Program-made: the position numbers and the translations under genes
Shown: in pieces, positions 15,605 through 24,165 of the stretch
Layout: every line of letters starts with the position of its first letter
How positions within the stretch are numbered: the stretch's first letter is position 1
The notes under the pieces: generated by a model
The model's database searches: none
Seen by the model: only the letters and a program-made list of their open reading frames with translations
What the model was told of the DNA's origin: nothing
Assembly: GCA_016223025.1 (NCBI GenBank)
Contig: JACRPU010000019.1
Span: forward strand, 1-33,596
Source of the DNA: Nitrosomonadales bacterium
GTDB taxonomy: Bacteria; Pseudomonadota; Gammaproteobacteria; Burkholderiales; Gallionellaceae
Direction: 5' to 3'
DNA length: 33,596 bases

Positions 15605-16744
15605 CTTGTCACCGCGCACAAAACCGCGCAGCGGCGCATCCATATCCTTGCCCAGCGCCATCACCTTGAACAGCTCGCCCATTTCCGCCGGGCTGGTGAG
15701 CTTTTGCAGTTGCGTGGAAAGCGGCAGGTAGTCGCGCAGGTTTTCCGGATCGCTTTCAGCCAGGAAATCGGCGATGCCGCAGTTGATCAGGAAGTGCGCC
15801 TGTGTGGTGTAGCCCAGCAGGCGCGCGCCGCTGGCGATGGCGCTTTCGGCGACGGCGGTGAAATCCACATGCGCGGTGATGTCCTGCAGGCCGGGCAGGA
15901 AGAACGGATCGTCGTGCGCGTGGTGGCGGTAGTGGCACATCAAGGTTCCCCGGTTGCGCTGCGGGTGGTAGAACTCGCGTGCGCCGAAACCGTAATCAAC
16001 CAGCAGCAGCACGCCTTGTTGCAGGCGCTCGCACAGGCTGGTGATTAGGCCGCGCGCGGCAAGGGAAATTTCGCTCAGGTAGTCACCCGGCACGCCAAGT
16101 TGCTGCGTGATTTGCAGCAGTTCCGGGTTTTCGGGGGGCCGTTCCTGCCAGACGAAGCTGCCGCCATCAAGGGATACGCCGCATTCGAGTATGCGGCCAT
16201 CCGTCCAATGCACCAGATGCACCGGCAGCGCATCCAGCACCTCGTTGGCGATGACGGCGCCGGAAAGTTTTTCCGGCAGCGCATCCAGCCAGCGCACCCG
16301 GTTGAGGAGATGCGGCAATCGTTCCCGCAGCAGCGCCTGCTGGCGCGCGCGCAGGTCGGCGCTGACTTCGAGGATGCAGTAGCGTTCGGGCAGGCAATTC
16401 AGTTGCTCCAGTTCGCCCAGCACATCGGCGGCGAGCTTGCCGCTGCCCGCGCCCAACTCCGTTATTTGCGGCGCGCTTTGCGCCATGATTTCTACCGCCT
16501 GCCACGCCAGCGTGCGACCGAACAACGGCGAGATTTCCGGAGCGGTGACGAAATCGCCCGCTGCGCCAAATTTGCGCGCGCCCGCCGTGTAATAACCCAA
16601 CCCTGGCGCATAGAGCGCCAGCTCCATGTAGCGCGTAAACGGAATCCAGCCGCCTTGCAGCGCGATGTCGCGCTGGATGAGGCCGCCCAGTTGATCGCTG
16701 TGCGCTTGCGCTTCGGGAGAGGGCGGGGGGAGGGGGGCGGGCAT
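15590..16744 (-). CDS. SAM-dependent methyltransferase, MidA/NDUFAF7 family (DUF185)
   Basis: A 384-residue class I methyltransferase of the family that includes mitochondrial NDUFAF7/MidA, which methylates an arginine of a complex I subunit. The N-terminal signature 'GWIPFTRYMELALYAPGLGYY' and 'FVTAPEISPLFGRTLA' precede the SAM-binding loop 'ITELGAGSGKLAADVL' and 'VIANEVLDALPVHLV'. 'LLVDYGFGAREFYHPQRN' and 'GTLMCHYRHHAHDDPF' are also conserved family motifs. Its 3' end overlaps the convergent UDG-superfamily gene by 15 bases. It diverges from the pteridine reductase gene across about 60 bases. The substrate in bacteria is not known from sequence. Confidence 0.9.
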   Translation of the reverse strand: MPAPLPPPSPEAQAHSDQLGGLIQRDIALQGGWIPFTRYMELALYAPGLGYYTAGARKFGAAGDFVTAPEISPLFGRTLAWQAVEIMAQSAPQITELGAGSGKLAADVLGELEQLNCLPERYCILEVSADLRARQQALLRERLPHLLNRVRWLDALPEKLSGAVIANEVLDALPVHLVHWTDGRILECGVSLDGGSFVWQERPPENPELLQITQQLGVPGDYLSEISLAARGLITSLCERLQQGVLLLVDYGFGAREFYHPQRNRGTLMCHYRHHAHDDPFFLPGLQDITAHVDFTAVAESAIASGARLLGYTTQAHFLINCGIADFLAESDPENLRDYLPLSTQLQKLTSPAEMGELFKVMALGKDMDAPLRGFVRGDKSRFL

Positions 16745-16804
16745 GGTCGGGTATAATTCGTCAGGTCGGAAGTGTAGTGGAGAGCCAGTCTAATGGAGCG
16801 GGGG

Positions 16805-17545
16805 ATGCAAGGCAAAGTGGTATTGGTGACGGGCGGGGCGAAGCGCGTGGGCGCGGCGATCTGCCGCCGCCTGCACGCGGCGGGCGCGAGCGTTGCGGTG
16901 CATTACCGCTCTTCCGCGAAAGAAGCGCTGGCCTTGCGGAACGAGCTGAACGCGCAGCGCGCGGGTTCGGCGTTATGCGTGCAGGCCGATCTGCTGGATC
17001 TGCCCGCCTTGCCCGCGCTGGTGGGCGAGGTTGTGCGGCATTTCGGCCACCTGGATGCGCTGGTCAACAACGCCTCCAGCTTCTATGCCATGCCGCTGGC
17101 GGAGATAACCGAGCAACACTGGAACGACCTGATCGGCACCAACCTGAAGGCCCCGCTGTTGCTGGCGCAGGCGGCAAATGCCGAATTGCGCCGCCGCCAC
17201 GGCGCCATCGTCAACATCGCGGACATCCACGCCGAGCGCCCGATGCACGGGCACCTGCTGTACAGCGTGGCGAAGGCCGGCCTGACCGCGCTGACCCGTG
17301 CGCTGGCGCAGGAAATGGCGCCGCAGGTGCGCGTCAACGCCGTCGCTCCCGGCGTCATCATCTGGCCGGAAGGCGAGGAATGGAGCGATGAAGAGAAGCG
17401 CCGCAGGGTCGTCGCGCACACCCTGCTCAAGCGCGAGGGCGAGCCGGGCGATGTCGCGCGCACCGTGCAGTTCCTGTTAAACGATGCGCCGTACATTACC
17501 GGGCAGGTTATTTCGGTAGATGGCGGGCGGAGTATTAACCTTTGA
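16805..17545 (+). CDS. Pteridine reductase (short-chain dehydrogenase, FolM/PTR1-like)
   Basis: An NADPH-dependent short-chain dehydrogenase expected to reduce dihydropteridines, possibly dihydrofolate or dihydromonapterin. The N-terminal dinucleotide loop reads 'VLVTGGAKRVGAAICRRL', the TGxxxRxG form of pteridine reductases, and 'LVNNASSF' follows. The usual catalytic Ser is replaced by Asp ('VNIADIHAERP') exactly 13 residues before the Tyr of 'YSVAK'. This is the Asp-Tyr-Lys arrangement of PTR1 enzymes. The C-terminus 'ITGQVISVDGGRSINL' is typical. An ATG at 16793 is in frame, but GGAG lies 6 bases before the ATG at 16805, which is preferred. A TATAAT at 16752-16757 is a candidate -10. Confidence 0.88.
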   Translation: MQGKVVLVTGGAKRVGAAICRRLHAAGASVAVHYRSSAKEALALRNELNAQRAGSALCVQADLLDLPALPALVGEVVRHFGHLDALVNNASSFYAMPLAEITEQHWNDLIGTNLKAPLLLAQAANAELRRRHGAIVNIADIHAERPMHGHLLYSVAKAGLTALTRALAQEMAPQVRVNAVAPGVIIWPEGEEWSDEEKRRRVVAHTLLKREGEPGDVARTVQFLLNDAPYITGQVISVDGGRSINL

Positions 17546-17557
17546 AAGTTTCATCCC

Positions 17558-17757
17558 TTAACGTGAACCTCGCGCAGCGAGGGCATACCGCACCCCTCTC
17601 CTTCCGGGATAACCAGCCTGCGTGTGTTGTTGGGGCTTCAGCCCCTTACAACCACGGCGTACCTCTTGCGGGTGTACTTGGCTGCGGCTTCTTGCAGCCT
17701 GGCCGAGTGGCTATAACCAGTTGTCACACCCAGAGGGGGAACGGGGGTGAGGGGAAC
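17558..17757 (+). repeat. RptA copy b, shortened, with nested insertion, directly before ttcA
   Basis: It begins TTAACGTGAACCTCGCGCAG and continues GCATACCGCACCCCTCTCCT, nearly identical to copy d at 31646-31721. The inner hairpin is interrupted by about 123 bp (17610-17732). It then resumes AGAGGGGGAACGGGGGTGAG and ends GGGGAAC two bases before the ttcA ATG. The terminal AACGGGCATGGCGAGT hairpin of the full element is missing. Its GAGGGGA block is the apparent ribosome site of ttcA. Confidence 0.75.
17610..17732 (-). repeat. REP-like palindromic insertion nested in RptA copy b
   Basis: Boundaries come from comparison with the uninterrupted copy d. On the minus strand it reads ACACCCGCAAGAGG, then GCCGTGGTTGTAA, the hairpin GGGGC-TGAA-GCCCC and CAACAACAC, matching the insertion in copy a in the opposite orientation. 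The outer part carries GGCCGAGTGGCTATAACCAG, whose reverse complement partly matches the region at 19226-19245 (TTATAACCAGCCACTCGGCC). ATAACCAG occurs at both ends (17609-17616 and 17713-17720). Confidence 0.6.
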
Positions 17758-17759
17758 TC

Positions 17760-18611
17760 ATGAACGATATTATTCAGCCCATCCAGATCGAGTCGCGCTC
17801 CACCAATTTCAACCGCCTGCGCGGTCGCCTGGAACACCAGGTCGGCAAGGCCATCGGCGATTTCAGCATGATCGAGGAAGGCGACACCGTGATGGTGTGC
17901 CTCTCCGGCGGCAAGGATTCCTACACCCTGCTGGAAATCCTGCGCGCCCTGCAAAAGCGCGCGCCGATTGACTTCCGCGTCATCGCGATGAACCTGGATC
18001 AGCGCCAGCCGGGCTTTCCCGAACACGTCCTGCCGGAGTATTTCCAGTCCATCGGCGTGGAATACCGCATCGAGGCGCAGGACACCTATTCCATCGTCAA
18101 GGAAAAGATTCCCGAGGGAAAAACTACCTGTTCGCTGTGCTCGCGCCTGCGGCGCGGCATCATCTACCGCGTGGCGAACGAACTGGGGGCAAACAAAATC
18201 GCGCTCGGCCACCACCGCGACGACATGATCGAGACGCTGTTCCTGAACATGTTCTTCGGCGGCAAGCTCAAGGCGATGCCGCCCAAACTGGTCACCGACA
18301 AGGGCGACCACATCGTCATCCGCCCGCTGGCCTATTGCGCCGAGAAGGACATCGCGCGTTTCGCGCGCGCCATGGAATTCCCCATCATCCCCTGCAACCT
18401 GTGCGGTTCGCAGGAGAACATGCAGCGCAAGAACATCAAGGAAATGCTCGTCGCGTGGGAGAAGCAATATCCGGGGCGCAGCCAGACCATCTTTACCGCC
18501 ATGCAAAACGTCAAGCCATCACACCTGCTGGACGGCAACCTGTTCGACTTCAGGAATCTCAATCTGGGTGCGGCGGTGGAAGAAGGCGATGTGGCGTTTG
18601 ACGACGAATAG
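17760..18611 (+). CDS. ttcA: tRNA-cytidine(32) 2-sulfurtransferase TtcA
   Basis: A 283-residue enzyme that thiolates cytidine 32 in the anticodon loop of a set of tRNAs, using ATP and an Fe-S cluster. The PP-loop '[15 protein letters not shown]' (Ser-Gly-Gly-Lys-Asp-Ser at about 49-54) binds ATP. The paired cysteines of '[12 protein letters not shown]' (124 and 127) and the later '[10 protein letters not shown]' (212, 215) supply the cluster ligands and catalytic cysteines of the family. '[16 protein letters not shown]' is a further signature. Length is normal. The ATG follows the 3' end of repeat copy b by two bases, with GAGGGGA as ribosome site, so translation initiation appears to depend on the repeat. 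Confidence 0.96.
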   Translation: MNDIIQPIQIESRSTNFNRLRGRLEHQVGKAIGDFSMIEEGDTVMVCLSGGKDSYTLLEILRALQKRAPIDFRVIAMNLDQRQPGFPEHVLPEYFQSIGVEYRIEAQDTYSIVKEKIPEGKTTCSLCSRLRRGIIYRVANELGANKIALGHHRDDMIETLFLNMFFGGKLKAMPPKLVTDKGDHIVIRPLAYCAEKDIARFARAMEFPIIPCNLCGSQENMQRKNIKEMLVAWEKQYPGRSQTIFTAMQNVKPSHLLDGNLFDFRNLNLGAAVEEGDVAFDDE

Positions 18612-18628
18612 TTATTTCGCAACTTCGC

Positions 18629-18651
18629 GGGGGCGAAGATTTATCGCGCCC
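18629..18651. repeat. Degenerate palindrome between ttcA and the YhcH-family gene
   Basis: GGGGGCGAAGATTTATCGCG followed by CCC resembles a decayed version of the palindrome at 14975-15002 (GGGGCG...CGCGCCC around a TTTA loop). It lies between convergent genes and could help to end transcription, but lacks a clear U-tract. Confidence 0.4.
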
Positions 18652-18703
18652 TTCTTCTGGTGCATGGCATGAATAGATCAGGGCGCTGAATCGCGGCCCC
18701 GCG

Positions 18704-19153
18704 TCACCCTGCCGCGATCTTGAAGATCGCTTTGCGAATGCTTCCCGTGCTGACCAGAGGCGCATGAGCATCTTCCGGAAAGAAGATGCAGAATGCGCCG
18801 GGCGGCACGGCGATCCACAAAGCGGGCGCATCGTGGAAAAACCGGATGTCTTTCTCCGCGCTGTAATCACTCACCGGTTGCGCGCAATCGGCCAGCGGCT
18901 TCCAGCCCATCTCGTCCACGCCTTCCAGCACCAGTTGAATATCAATGTACTTGCGGTGGCACTCCAGCTTCGCATCTGCGCGCGTGCGACCGGGCACATT
19001 TTCCACGATGACGAAAAGCTGTTTTTCAACGATGGGATAGCGCCCCGGCGCGAGCGCCAGCAGGTCGGTGCTGCGGATGAACTCGAGGGCGCGCGGGAAC
19101 AGCGGATGCAGCGCGGCGTAGAGGTCGGGTTGGGAGAGGTCGGAGAGGATCAT
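18704..19153 (-). CDS. YhcH/YjgK/YiaL family cupin-like protein
   Basis: A 149-residue protein of the YhcH/EbgC family (DUF386), beta-barrel proteins of sugar metabolism. E. coli YhcH (NanQ) speeds anomerisation of N-acetylneuraminate. Conserved family stretches are 'ALEFIRSTDLLALAPGRYPI', 'ECHRKYIDIQLVLEGVDEMG' and 'GAFCIFFPEDAHAPLV', whose His and Glu residues would bind a metal in the barrel. Length matches the family. No sugar-catabolic gene lies nearby, so the substrate is unknown. A single repeat end similar to the MITE terminus lies 19 bases upstream of the start codon (19173-19190). Confidence 0.88.
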   Translation of the reverse strand: MILSDLSQPDLYAALHPLFPRALEFIRSTDLLALAPGRYPIVEKQLFVIVENVPGRTRADAKLECHRKYIDIQLVLEGVDEMGWKPLADCAQPVSDYSAEKDIRFFHDAPALWIAVPPGAFCIFFPEDAHAPLVSTGSIRKAIFKIAAG

Positions 19154-19172
19154 GTTTGTGAATTTATGATGG

Positions 19173-19190
19173 GGGCACCTCTAAAAGTCC
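19173..19190 (+). repeat. Solo MITE-like terminus upstream of the YhcH-family gene
   Basis: GGGCACCTCTAAAAGTCC resembles the MITE end GGGCACTTCTAAAAATCC (2858-2841, minus strand), with two differences. No matching opposite end was found before murA, so this is a fragment or a chance match. Confidence 0.4.
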
Positions 19191-19241
19191 AAATTTGCGG
19201 GCATCCGCTTCGCGCCTTGTCTTGCTTATAACCAGCCACTC

Positions 19242-19302
19242 GGCCGCCGTTCTTTGGCGGCCTAGCTAGCTGCCGGGCTACCCCCGGCGAAATTGTTTTT
19301 TG
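19242..19302 (+). other. Two consecutive hairpins with T-tract, orientation opposite to neighbouring genes
   Basis: GGCCGCC (19242-19248) pairs with GGCGGCC (19256-19262). GCCGGG (19272-19277) pairs with CCCGGC (19283-19288) and is followed by GAAATTGTTTTTTG. On the plus strand this resembles an intrinsic terminator, yet both flanking genes are on the minus strand. No plus-strand gene feeding it was found. Confidence 0.5.
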
Positions 19303-19313
19303 ATTTTGATCGG

Positions 19314-19333
19314 ATTCCCGCATTCGCGGGAAT
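19314..19333. repeat. 20-bp palindrome of the ATTCCC-N8-GGGAAT type
   Basis: ATTCCCGCATTCGCGGGAAT has an 8-bp stem and ATTC loop. It fits the dRS3 pattern described for neisserial intergenic repeats (ATTCCC, 8 bases, GGGAAT). It lies 6 bases beyond the murA stop codon and may serve as the 3' hairpin of the murA transcript. Confidence 0.65.
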
Positions 19334-19339
19334 GGCGAC

Positions 19340-20662
<1,323 letters not shown>

Positions 20663-20670
<8 letters not shown>

Positions 20671-20908
20671 TGCGTCTGCTCTCCCATTCCTGCGGCGTGT
20701 AGGTTTTGATGGACAGCGCATGGACTTCCTCGCGCATCCGTTCCCCCAGGGTTTGATACACGCGCTGGTGGCGCTGCACGCGGCTTTTGCCCGCGAACTC
20801 CCCGCTAACCACCACGGCTTCGAAATGCCTCCCGTCGCCATCCACGCTGAGATAAACGGTGTTCATGCCCTGTTCGATGCTATGTTCGATGCTCTCCGGT
20901 GTAACCAT
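20663..20908 (-). CDS. ibaG: BolA-family protein IbaG
   Basis: An 81-residue BolA/IbaG protein, likely a monothiol-glutaredoxin partner in Fe-S handling and acid or envelope stress. Recognisable from 'VYLSVDGDGRHFEAVVVSGE', 'FAGKSRVQRHQRVYQTLGE' and the C-terminal 'VHALSIKTYTPQEW', which is the IbaG pattern rather than BolA proper. Length fits. It sits between the ABC exporter pair and murA, the classic betaproteobacterial context. Its final codons (R-K-S-stop) fall in the right arm of an inverted repeat, so the C-terminus may have been reshaped by repeat insertion. Confidence 0.93.
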
Positions 20909-20921
20909 GATTTACTCTCTT

Positions 20922-21677
20922 TCACAAACGCAATTTGTATCCCGACTTCAGCAGCGCCAGGGTAAAACCCGCCATGCCCAGCAAGCAACCGCTCACCACC
21001 GCCAGGCTGAGCCACGGGGAGACATCGGACGCGCCAAAAAACCCGTAACGGAAACCGTCTATCATATAAAAAAACGGGTTGAAGCGCGACAACTCCTGCC
21101 AGAAAGCGGGCAGCGAGTGGATGGAATAGAACACGCCGGACAGGAAGGTCAGCGGCATGATGATGAAATTCTGGAACCCCGCGAGCTGGTCGAATTTCTC
21201 CGACCAGATACCGGCCACCACGCCCAGCGAAGCCAGCAGCGCGCTGCCCAGCACGGCAAACAGCAAGATCCACAGCGGAAACTGCAACGGCGGCTGGGCG
21301 AACCACAGCGCCGCCAGATACACTCCGGCTCCCACCGCCAGCCCGCGCACCACCGAAGCCGTCACGTAGGCCAGAAAAAACTCCCAGTAGGTAACCGGCG
21401 CCAGCAGCACGAACACGATGCCGCCGGTGATCTTGGATTGGATCAGGCTGGACGAGCTGTTGGCGAAGGCGTTCTGCAACACCGTCATCATCACCAGGCC
21501 GGGGATCAGGAAAGCGGTGTAGCGCACGCCCGGATACACCTCGACGTGCTGTTCCAGCACATGCGAGAAAATCAGCAGATAAAGCAGGGCGGTCAATATC
21601 GGTGACAGCAAGGTCTGGAAGGCGACTTTCTGCACGCGCAGCACTTCCTTGCAGAGGAGGGTGTAAAAGCTCAGCAT
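20922..21677 (-). CDS. ABC-2 type transporter permease (YadH-like)
   Basis: A 251-residue membrane protein with six hydrophobic segments, the permease half of an ABC-2 exporter. Family features: 'FLIPGLVMMTVLQNAFANSS', 'GGIVFVLLAPVTYWEFFLAY' and 'FQNFIIMPLTFLSGVFYSIH' followed by 'SLPAFWQELSRFNPFFYMID', typical of YadH-like permeases. Its start overlaps the end of the ATPase gene by 7 bases, indicating translational coupling. It lies directly after the mla operon, but the transported compound is unknown. Confidence 0.92.
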   Translation of the reverse strand: MLSFYTLLCKEVLRVQKVAFQTLLSPILTALLYLLIFSHVLEQHVEVYPGVRYTAFLIPGLVMMTVLQNAFANSSSSLIQSKITGGIVFVLLAPVTYWEFFLAYVTASVVRGLAVGAGVYLAALWFAQPPLQFPLWILLFAVLGSALLASLGVVAGIWSEKFDQLAGFQNFIIMPLTFLSGVFYSIHSLPAFWQELSRFNPFFYMIDGFRYGFFGASDVSPWLSLAVVSGCLLGMAGFTLALLKSGYKLRL

Positions 21678-22588
21678 GGCCGCGCCGCCTCGTGCGCCAC
21701 TTTCATGACGCGCAGAAACACATCCTCCAGGTCGGGCTGCTGCACGCTCATTTCCAGCACCGCCACCCCGGCTTCGCGCAGCTCCGCCAGCAGAGGCTCC
21801 AGCGCCTGATAGGAAGGCAGTGCCAGCAGGTAATCATTGTCTGCGCGCTCGACCACCCGGGGCAAAAGAGCGGCGGGCAGCCCGCCGGAAAGGCGCAACC
21901 GAACACGGCATCCGGGCACGCTGCCGACCAGGTTCTGCGTGCTGTCCAGCGCCACGACCTTGCCTTGCTTGAGCATGGCGATGCGGCCGCACAAGGCTTC
22001 CGCTTCCTCCAGGTAGTGGGTGGTCAGCAGCACGGTATGCCCGTCGCGGTTGAGCTGCCGGATGAAGCGCCAGAGCGATCGGCGCAACTCCACGTCCACG
22101 CCGGCGGTAGGCTCGTCCAGCACGATGACCGGCGGCTTGTGCGCCAGCGCCTGAGCCACCAGCACGCGGCGTTTCATGCCGCCCGACAGCCGCCGCATGT
22201 TGAAATCGGCCTTGTCGCTCAAATCCAGATGATGCATCACCTCGTCTATCCAGGCATCGTTGCGCCGCAGTCCGAAATAGCCGGATTGCAGGCGCAAGGT
22301 TTCGCGCACGGTGAAAAAAGGGTCGAACACCAGTTCCTGCGGCACCACGCCCAGCAGCATCCGGCTGTTGCGGTATTGCCTGACAACGTCATAGCCCATG
22401 ACCGAAACTTGTCCGCCGTCGGGCAACGCCAGCCCGGCCAGCAGGTTGATCAGGGTGGTTTTGCCTGCCCCGTTCGGCCCGAGCAGGCCGAAGAACTCGC
22501 CCTGCTCGATGCGCAAATCCACGTCATCCACGGCGCGCAGATTGCCGTAGTGCTTGCGCACCTTGCGGACATCAACGGCGGGGAGCAT
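21671..22588 (-). CDS. ABC transporter ATP-binding protein (YadG-like)
   Basis: The ATPase half of the ABC-2 exporter, about 305 residues from the ATG at 22588 (MLPAVDVRKV). Walker A 'GLLGPNGAGKTTLINLLAG', signature 'RRLSGGMKRRVLVAQALA' and Walker B 'VIVLDEPTAGVD' are all intact. The conserved switch His lies in 'VLLTTHYLEEAEALCG'. The frame stays open upstream to 22678, but those 30 residues ('SHPALSQRERGQGPRY') are the translation of repeat copy c and should not be counted as protein. It is followed by the permease with a 7-base overlap. Confidence 0.92.
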   Translation of the reverse strand: MLPAVDVRKVRKHYGNLRAVDDVDLRIEQGEFFGLLGPNGAGKTTLINLLAGLALPDGGQVSVMGYDVVRQYRNSRMLLGVVPQELVFDPFFTVRETLRLQSGYFGLRRNDAWIDEVMHHLDLSDKADFNMRRLSGGMKRRVLVAQALAHKPPVIVLDEPTAGVDVELRRSLWRFIRQLNRDGHTVLLTTHYLEEAEALCGRIAMLKQGKVVALDSTQNLVGSVPGCRVRLRLSGGLPAALLPRVVERADNDYLLALPSYQALEPLLAELREAGVAVLEMSVQQPDLEDVFLRVMKVAHEAARPC

Positions 22589-22600
22589 GGAATGGGAGGC

Positions 22601-22722
22601 TGACGAGAAGCTCGCGTAGCGGGGGCCTTGCCCCCTCTCCCTCTGGGAGAGGGCAGGGTGAGAGAACGGGCATGACAAGCTTCATTGTCAGGGGTGACTA
22701 CTCTGCCATCATGCCCGTTAGG
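22601..22722 (+). repeat. RptA copy c between mlaB and the exporter ATPase gene
   Basis: It contains a degenerate AGCTCGCGTAGCG start, the CCCCCTCTCCCTCTGGGAGA hairpin, GGGTGAGAGAACGGG, and a terminal hairpin whose outer 11 bp pair (AACGGGCATGA 22665-22675 with TCATGCCCGTT 22709-22719). The loop side keeps CAGGGGTGACTACTC. The mlaB stop codon (TAA on the minus strand, 22718-22720) lies in its right end. Confidence 0.75.
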
Positions 22723-23020
22723 GCCGCGCGGCGCCATCGCCGCTTAGCGGCAGCGATTCCGCCACATCGTACAGATGAGCGAGGCTCAGCAGGTTATCCG
22801 GGACATTGGAAAACGACAGGCCGATCCCGCTGCGCCGGGCCTCGCGCAGCCAGGCAAGCATCAGGCTGACGGCGGCGGAATCCACCGCCTCAACCTGGGC
22901 CATATCCACCACCAGATCGGTCTGTCCGTTTGGCTGCAAGCCGCTGTTGAACAGGGAAGTGGCCGTATCCATGGTCAACCGGCCCGATATATGCACCCGG
23001 TTGCCCTCGCGGCGGATCAT
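22718..23020 (-). CDS. mlaB: STAS-domain protein MlaB
   Basis: A 100-residue STAS protein, the cytoplasmic regulatory subunit that stabilises the MlaFE ABC complex. The STAS core 'NRVHISGRLTMDTATSLF', 'LVVDMAQVEAVDSAAVSLML' and 'LSFSNVPDNLLSLAHLYDV' is clear; 'DSAAVS' is the conserved helix-capping Ser/Asp site. The start overlaps the mlaC stop in ATGA, showing translational coupling. The last residues and stop codon derive from repeat copy c. Confidence 0.9.
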   Translation of the reverse strand: MIRREGNRVHISGRLTMDTATSLFNSGLQPNGQTDLVVDMAQVEAVDSAAVSLMLAWLREARRSGIGLSFSNVPDNLLSLAHLYDVAESLPLSGDGAARP

Positions 23021-23655
23021 TTGGATTCGGCCTTGCGCAGTGGCGTGCTGGAGGCCGACTGGTTTTTTTCCACCAGAGTCCTGATCAGCCCCTCGATGCC
23101 CGATTGCTGAATCTGGTCGGAGAAGGTGCTGCGGTAGTTGCTCACCAGGCTCACTCCCTCGATGGTCAGATCGAACGCCTTCCAGCCATCGGCAGTTTTT
23201 TCCAGGTCATAGTTCACCGGGATGTCCGGTTCGCCCGGTTTGATGATTAACGTCTTGACCGTTACCTCGGTGGCGTTGGCGGCCATTTTGAACGGTTTGA
23301 CTTCCACGGTCTGATCGCGGTACACGGTGAACGCCTTGGTGTAGGTGCGCACCAGCAGGTTGCGGAATTCGGCCACCAGCGTCTGCTTCTGCTCCGGTGA
23401 TGCATGGCGCCAGTGCTTGCCGACGGCGAGCTGGGTCATGCGCGCAAAGTTGAAATGCGGCAGCACCTTGGCGTCCACCAGATCCAGAATTTTCTTCTGG
23501 TTGCCCGCCTGGATGTCCTTGTCCTGCTTGACGATGGCCAGCACGTCCCGCACGGTATCTTTTATCAGCACGTCCGGGTCCGGCATGTCGGCGCGCCCCT
23601 CCAGCGACAGCGTCGCCAGCACTAACCAAAACAACAGAGCAGTTATTTTTTTCAT
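23017..23655 (-). CDS. mlaC: Phospholipid-binding protein MlaC
   Basis: A 212-residue periplasmic shuttle of the Mla system that carries phospholipids between the outer-membrane lipoprotein complex and MlaFEDB. The signal peptide is 'MKKITALLFWLVLATLSLEG' with cleavage near 'GRADMPDPD'. The mature part shows the MlaC pattern 'VLPHFNFARMTQLAVGKHWR', 'LVAEFRNLLVRTYTKAF' and 'WKAFDLTIEGVSLVSNYRST'. It lies 46 bases after mlaD. In many betaproteobacteria mlaA (vacJ) is encoded near this point; none is seen here. Confidence 0.95.
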   Translation of the reverse strand: MKKITALLFWLVLATLSLEGRADMPDPDVLIKDTVRDVLAIVKQDKDIQAGNQKKILDLVDAKVLPHFNFARMTQLAVGKHWRHASPEQKQTLVAEFRNLLVRTYTKAFTVYRDQTVEVKPFKMAANATEVTVKTLIIKPGEPDIPVNYDLEKTADGWKAFDLTIEGVSLVSNYRSTFSDQIQQSGIEGLIRTLVEKNQSASSTPLRKAESK

Positions 23656-23701
23656 CGTTTCCTCGCGATTCTGTTTGGGCCGATTCTGTTTTCGGGTGGC
23701 C

Positions 23702-24163
23702 CTATTTGGTTTCCTCGGCCTTGCCGTACAGGAATTTTCCGATCAAGTCTTCCAGCACCACGGCGGACTGGGTTTTCTTGAATTCTTCGCCATCTTTCAG
23801 CATCACCTCATCCCCGCCCGCCATCAAACCGATGTATTGCTCGCCCAGCAGGCCGGAGGTCAGGATATTGGCGAAGGTGTCTTTGGGAAACTGGTAGCGT
23901 TTATCAATATTCATCGTAACCCGCGCCTTGTACAGCGAGGTATCGAGCCTGACCTCGGTCACACGGCCCACCAGCACGCCCGCGCTCTTGACCGAAGCCT
24001 GCGCTTTCAGGCCGCCGATGTTGTCGAAATAAGCCTGCAACTGATAGGACTGCGACACGTTGTACGTGCTCAGGTTCCCCACCTTGAACGCCAGCACCGC
24101 CAGCGCCCCGAAACCCACCACGACAAATATGCCCACCCACAAATCCAGCGTGGAACGCTCCAT
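23702..24163 (-). CDS. mlaD: MCE-domain protein MlaD
   Basis: A 153-residue single-pass inner-membrane protein that forms the periplasmic hexameric ring of the MlaFEDB complex. An N-terminal anchor at residues 8-27 ('LWVGIFVVVGFGALAVLAFK') is followed by one MCE domain: 'YFDNIGGLKAQASVKSAGVL', 'VGRVTEVRLD' and 'ILTSGLLGEQYIGLMAGG'. Length is normal for beta- and gammaproteobacterial MlaD. Two bases separate it from mlaE, so it is co-translated. Confidence 0.95.
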   Translation of the reverse strand: MERSTLDLWVGIFVVVGFGALAVLAFKVGNLSTYNVSQSYQLQAYFDNIGGLKAQASVKSAGVLVGRVTEVRLDTSLYKARVTMNIDKRYQFPKDTFANILTSGLLGEQYIGLMAGGDEVMLKDGEEFKKTQSAVVLEDLIGKFLYGKAEETK

Positions 24164-24165
24164 AA

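Noticed and set aside
19226-19288. Possible 3' half of a GEMM (cyclic di-GMP) riboswitch
   Set aside because: GCCACTCGGCC followed by TGCCGGGCTACC is faintly similar to the 3' part of such riboswitches, but the conserved 5' half is absent and no gene follows on that strand.
22589-22678. N-terminal extension of the YadG-like ATPase
   Set aside because: The 30 extra residues are the translation of repeat copy c (the familiar 'HPALSQRER' kind of artefact); conserved ABC sequence starts just after the ATG at 22588.
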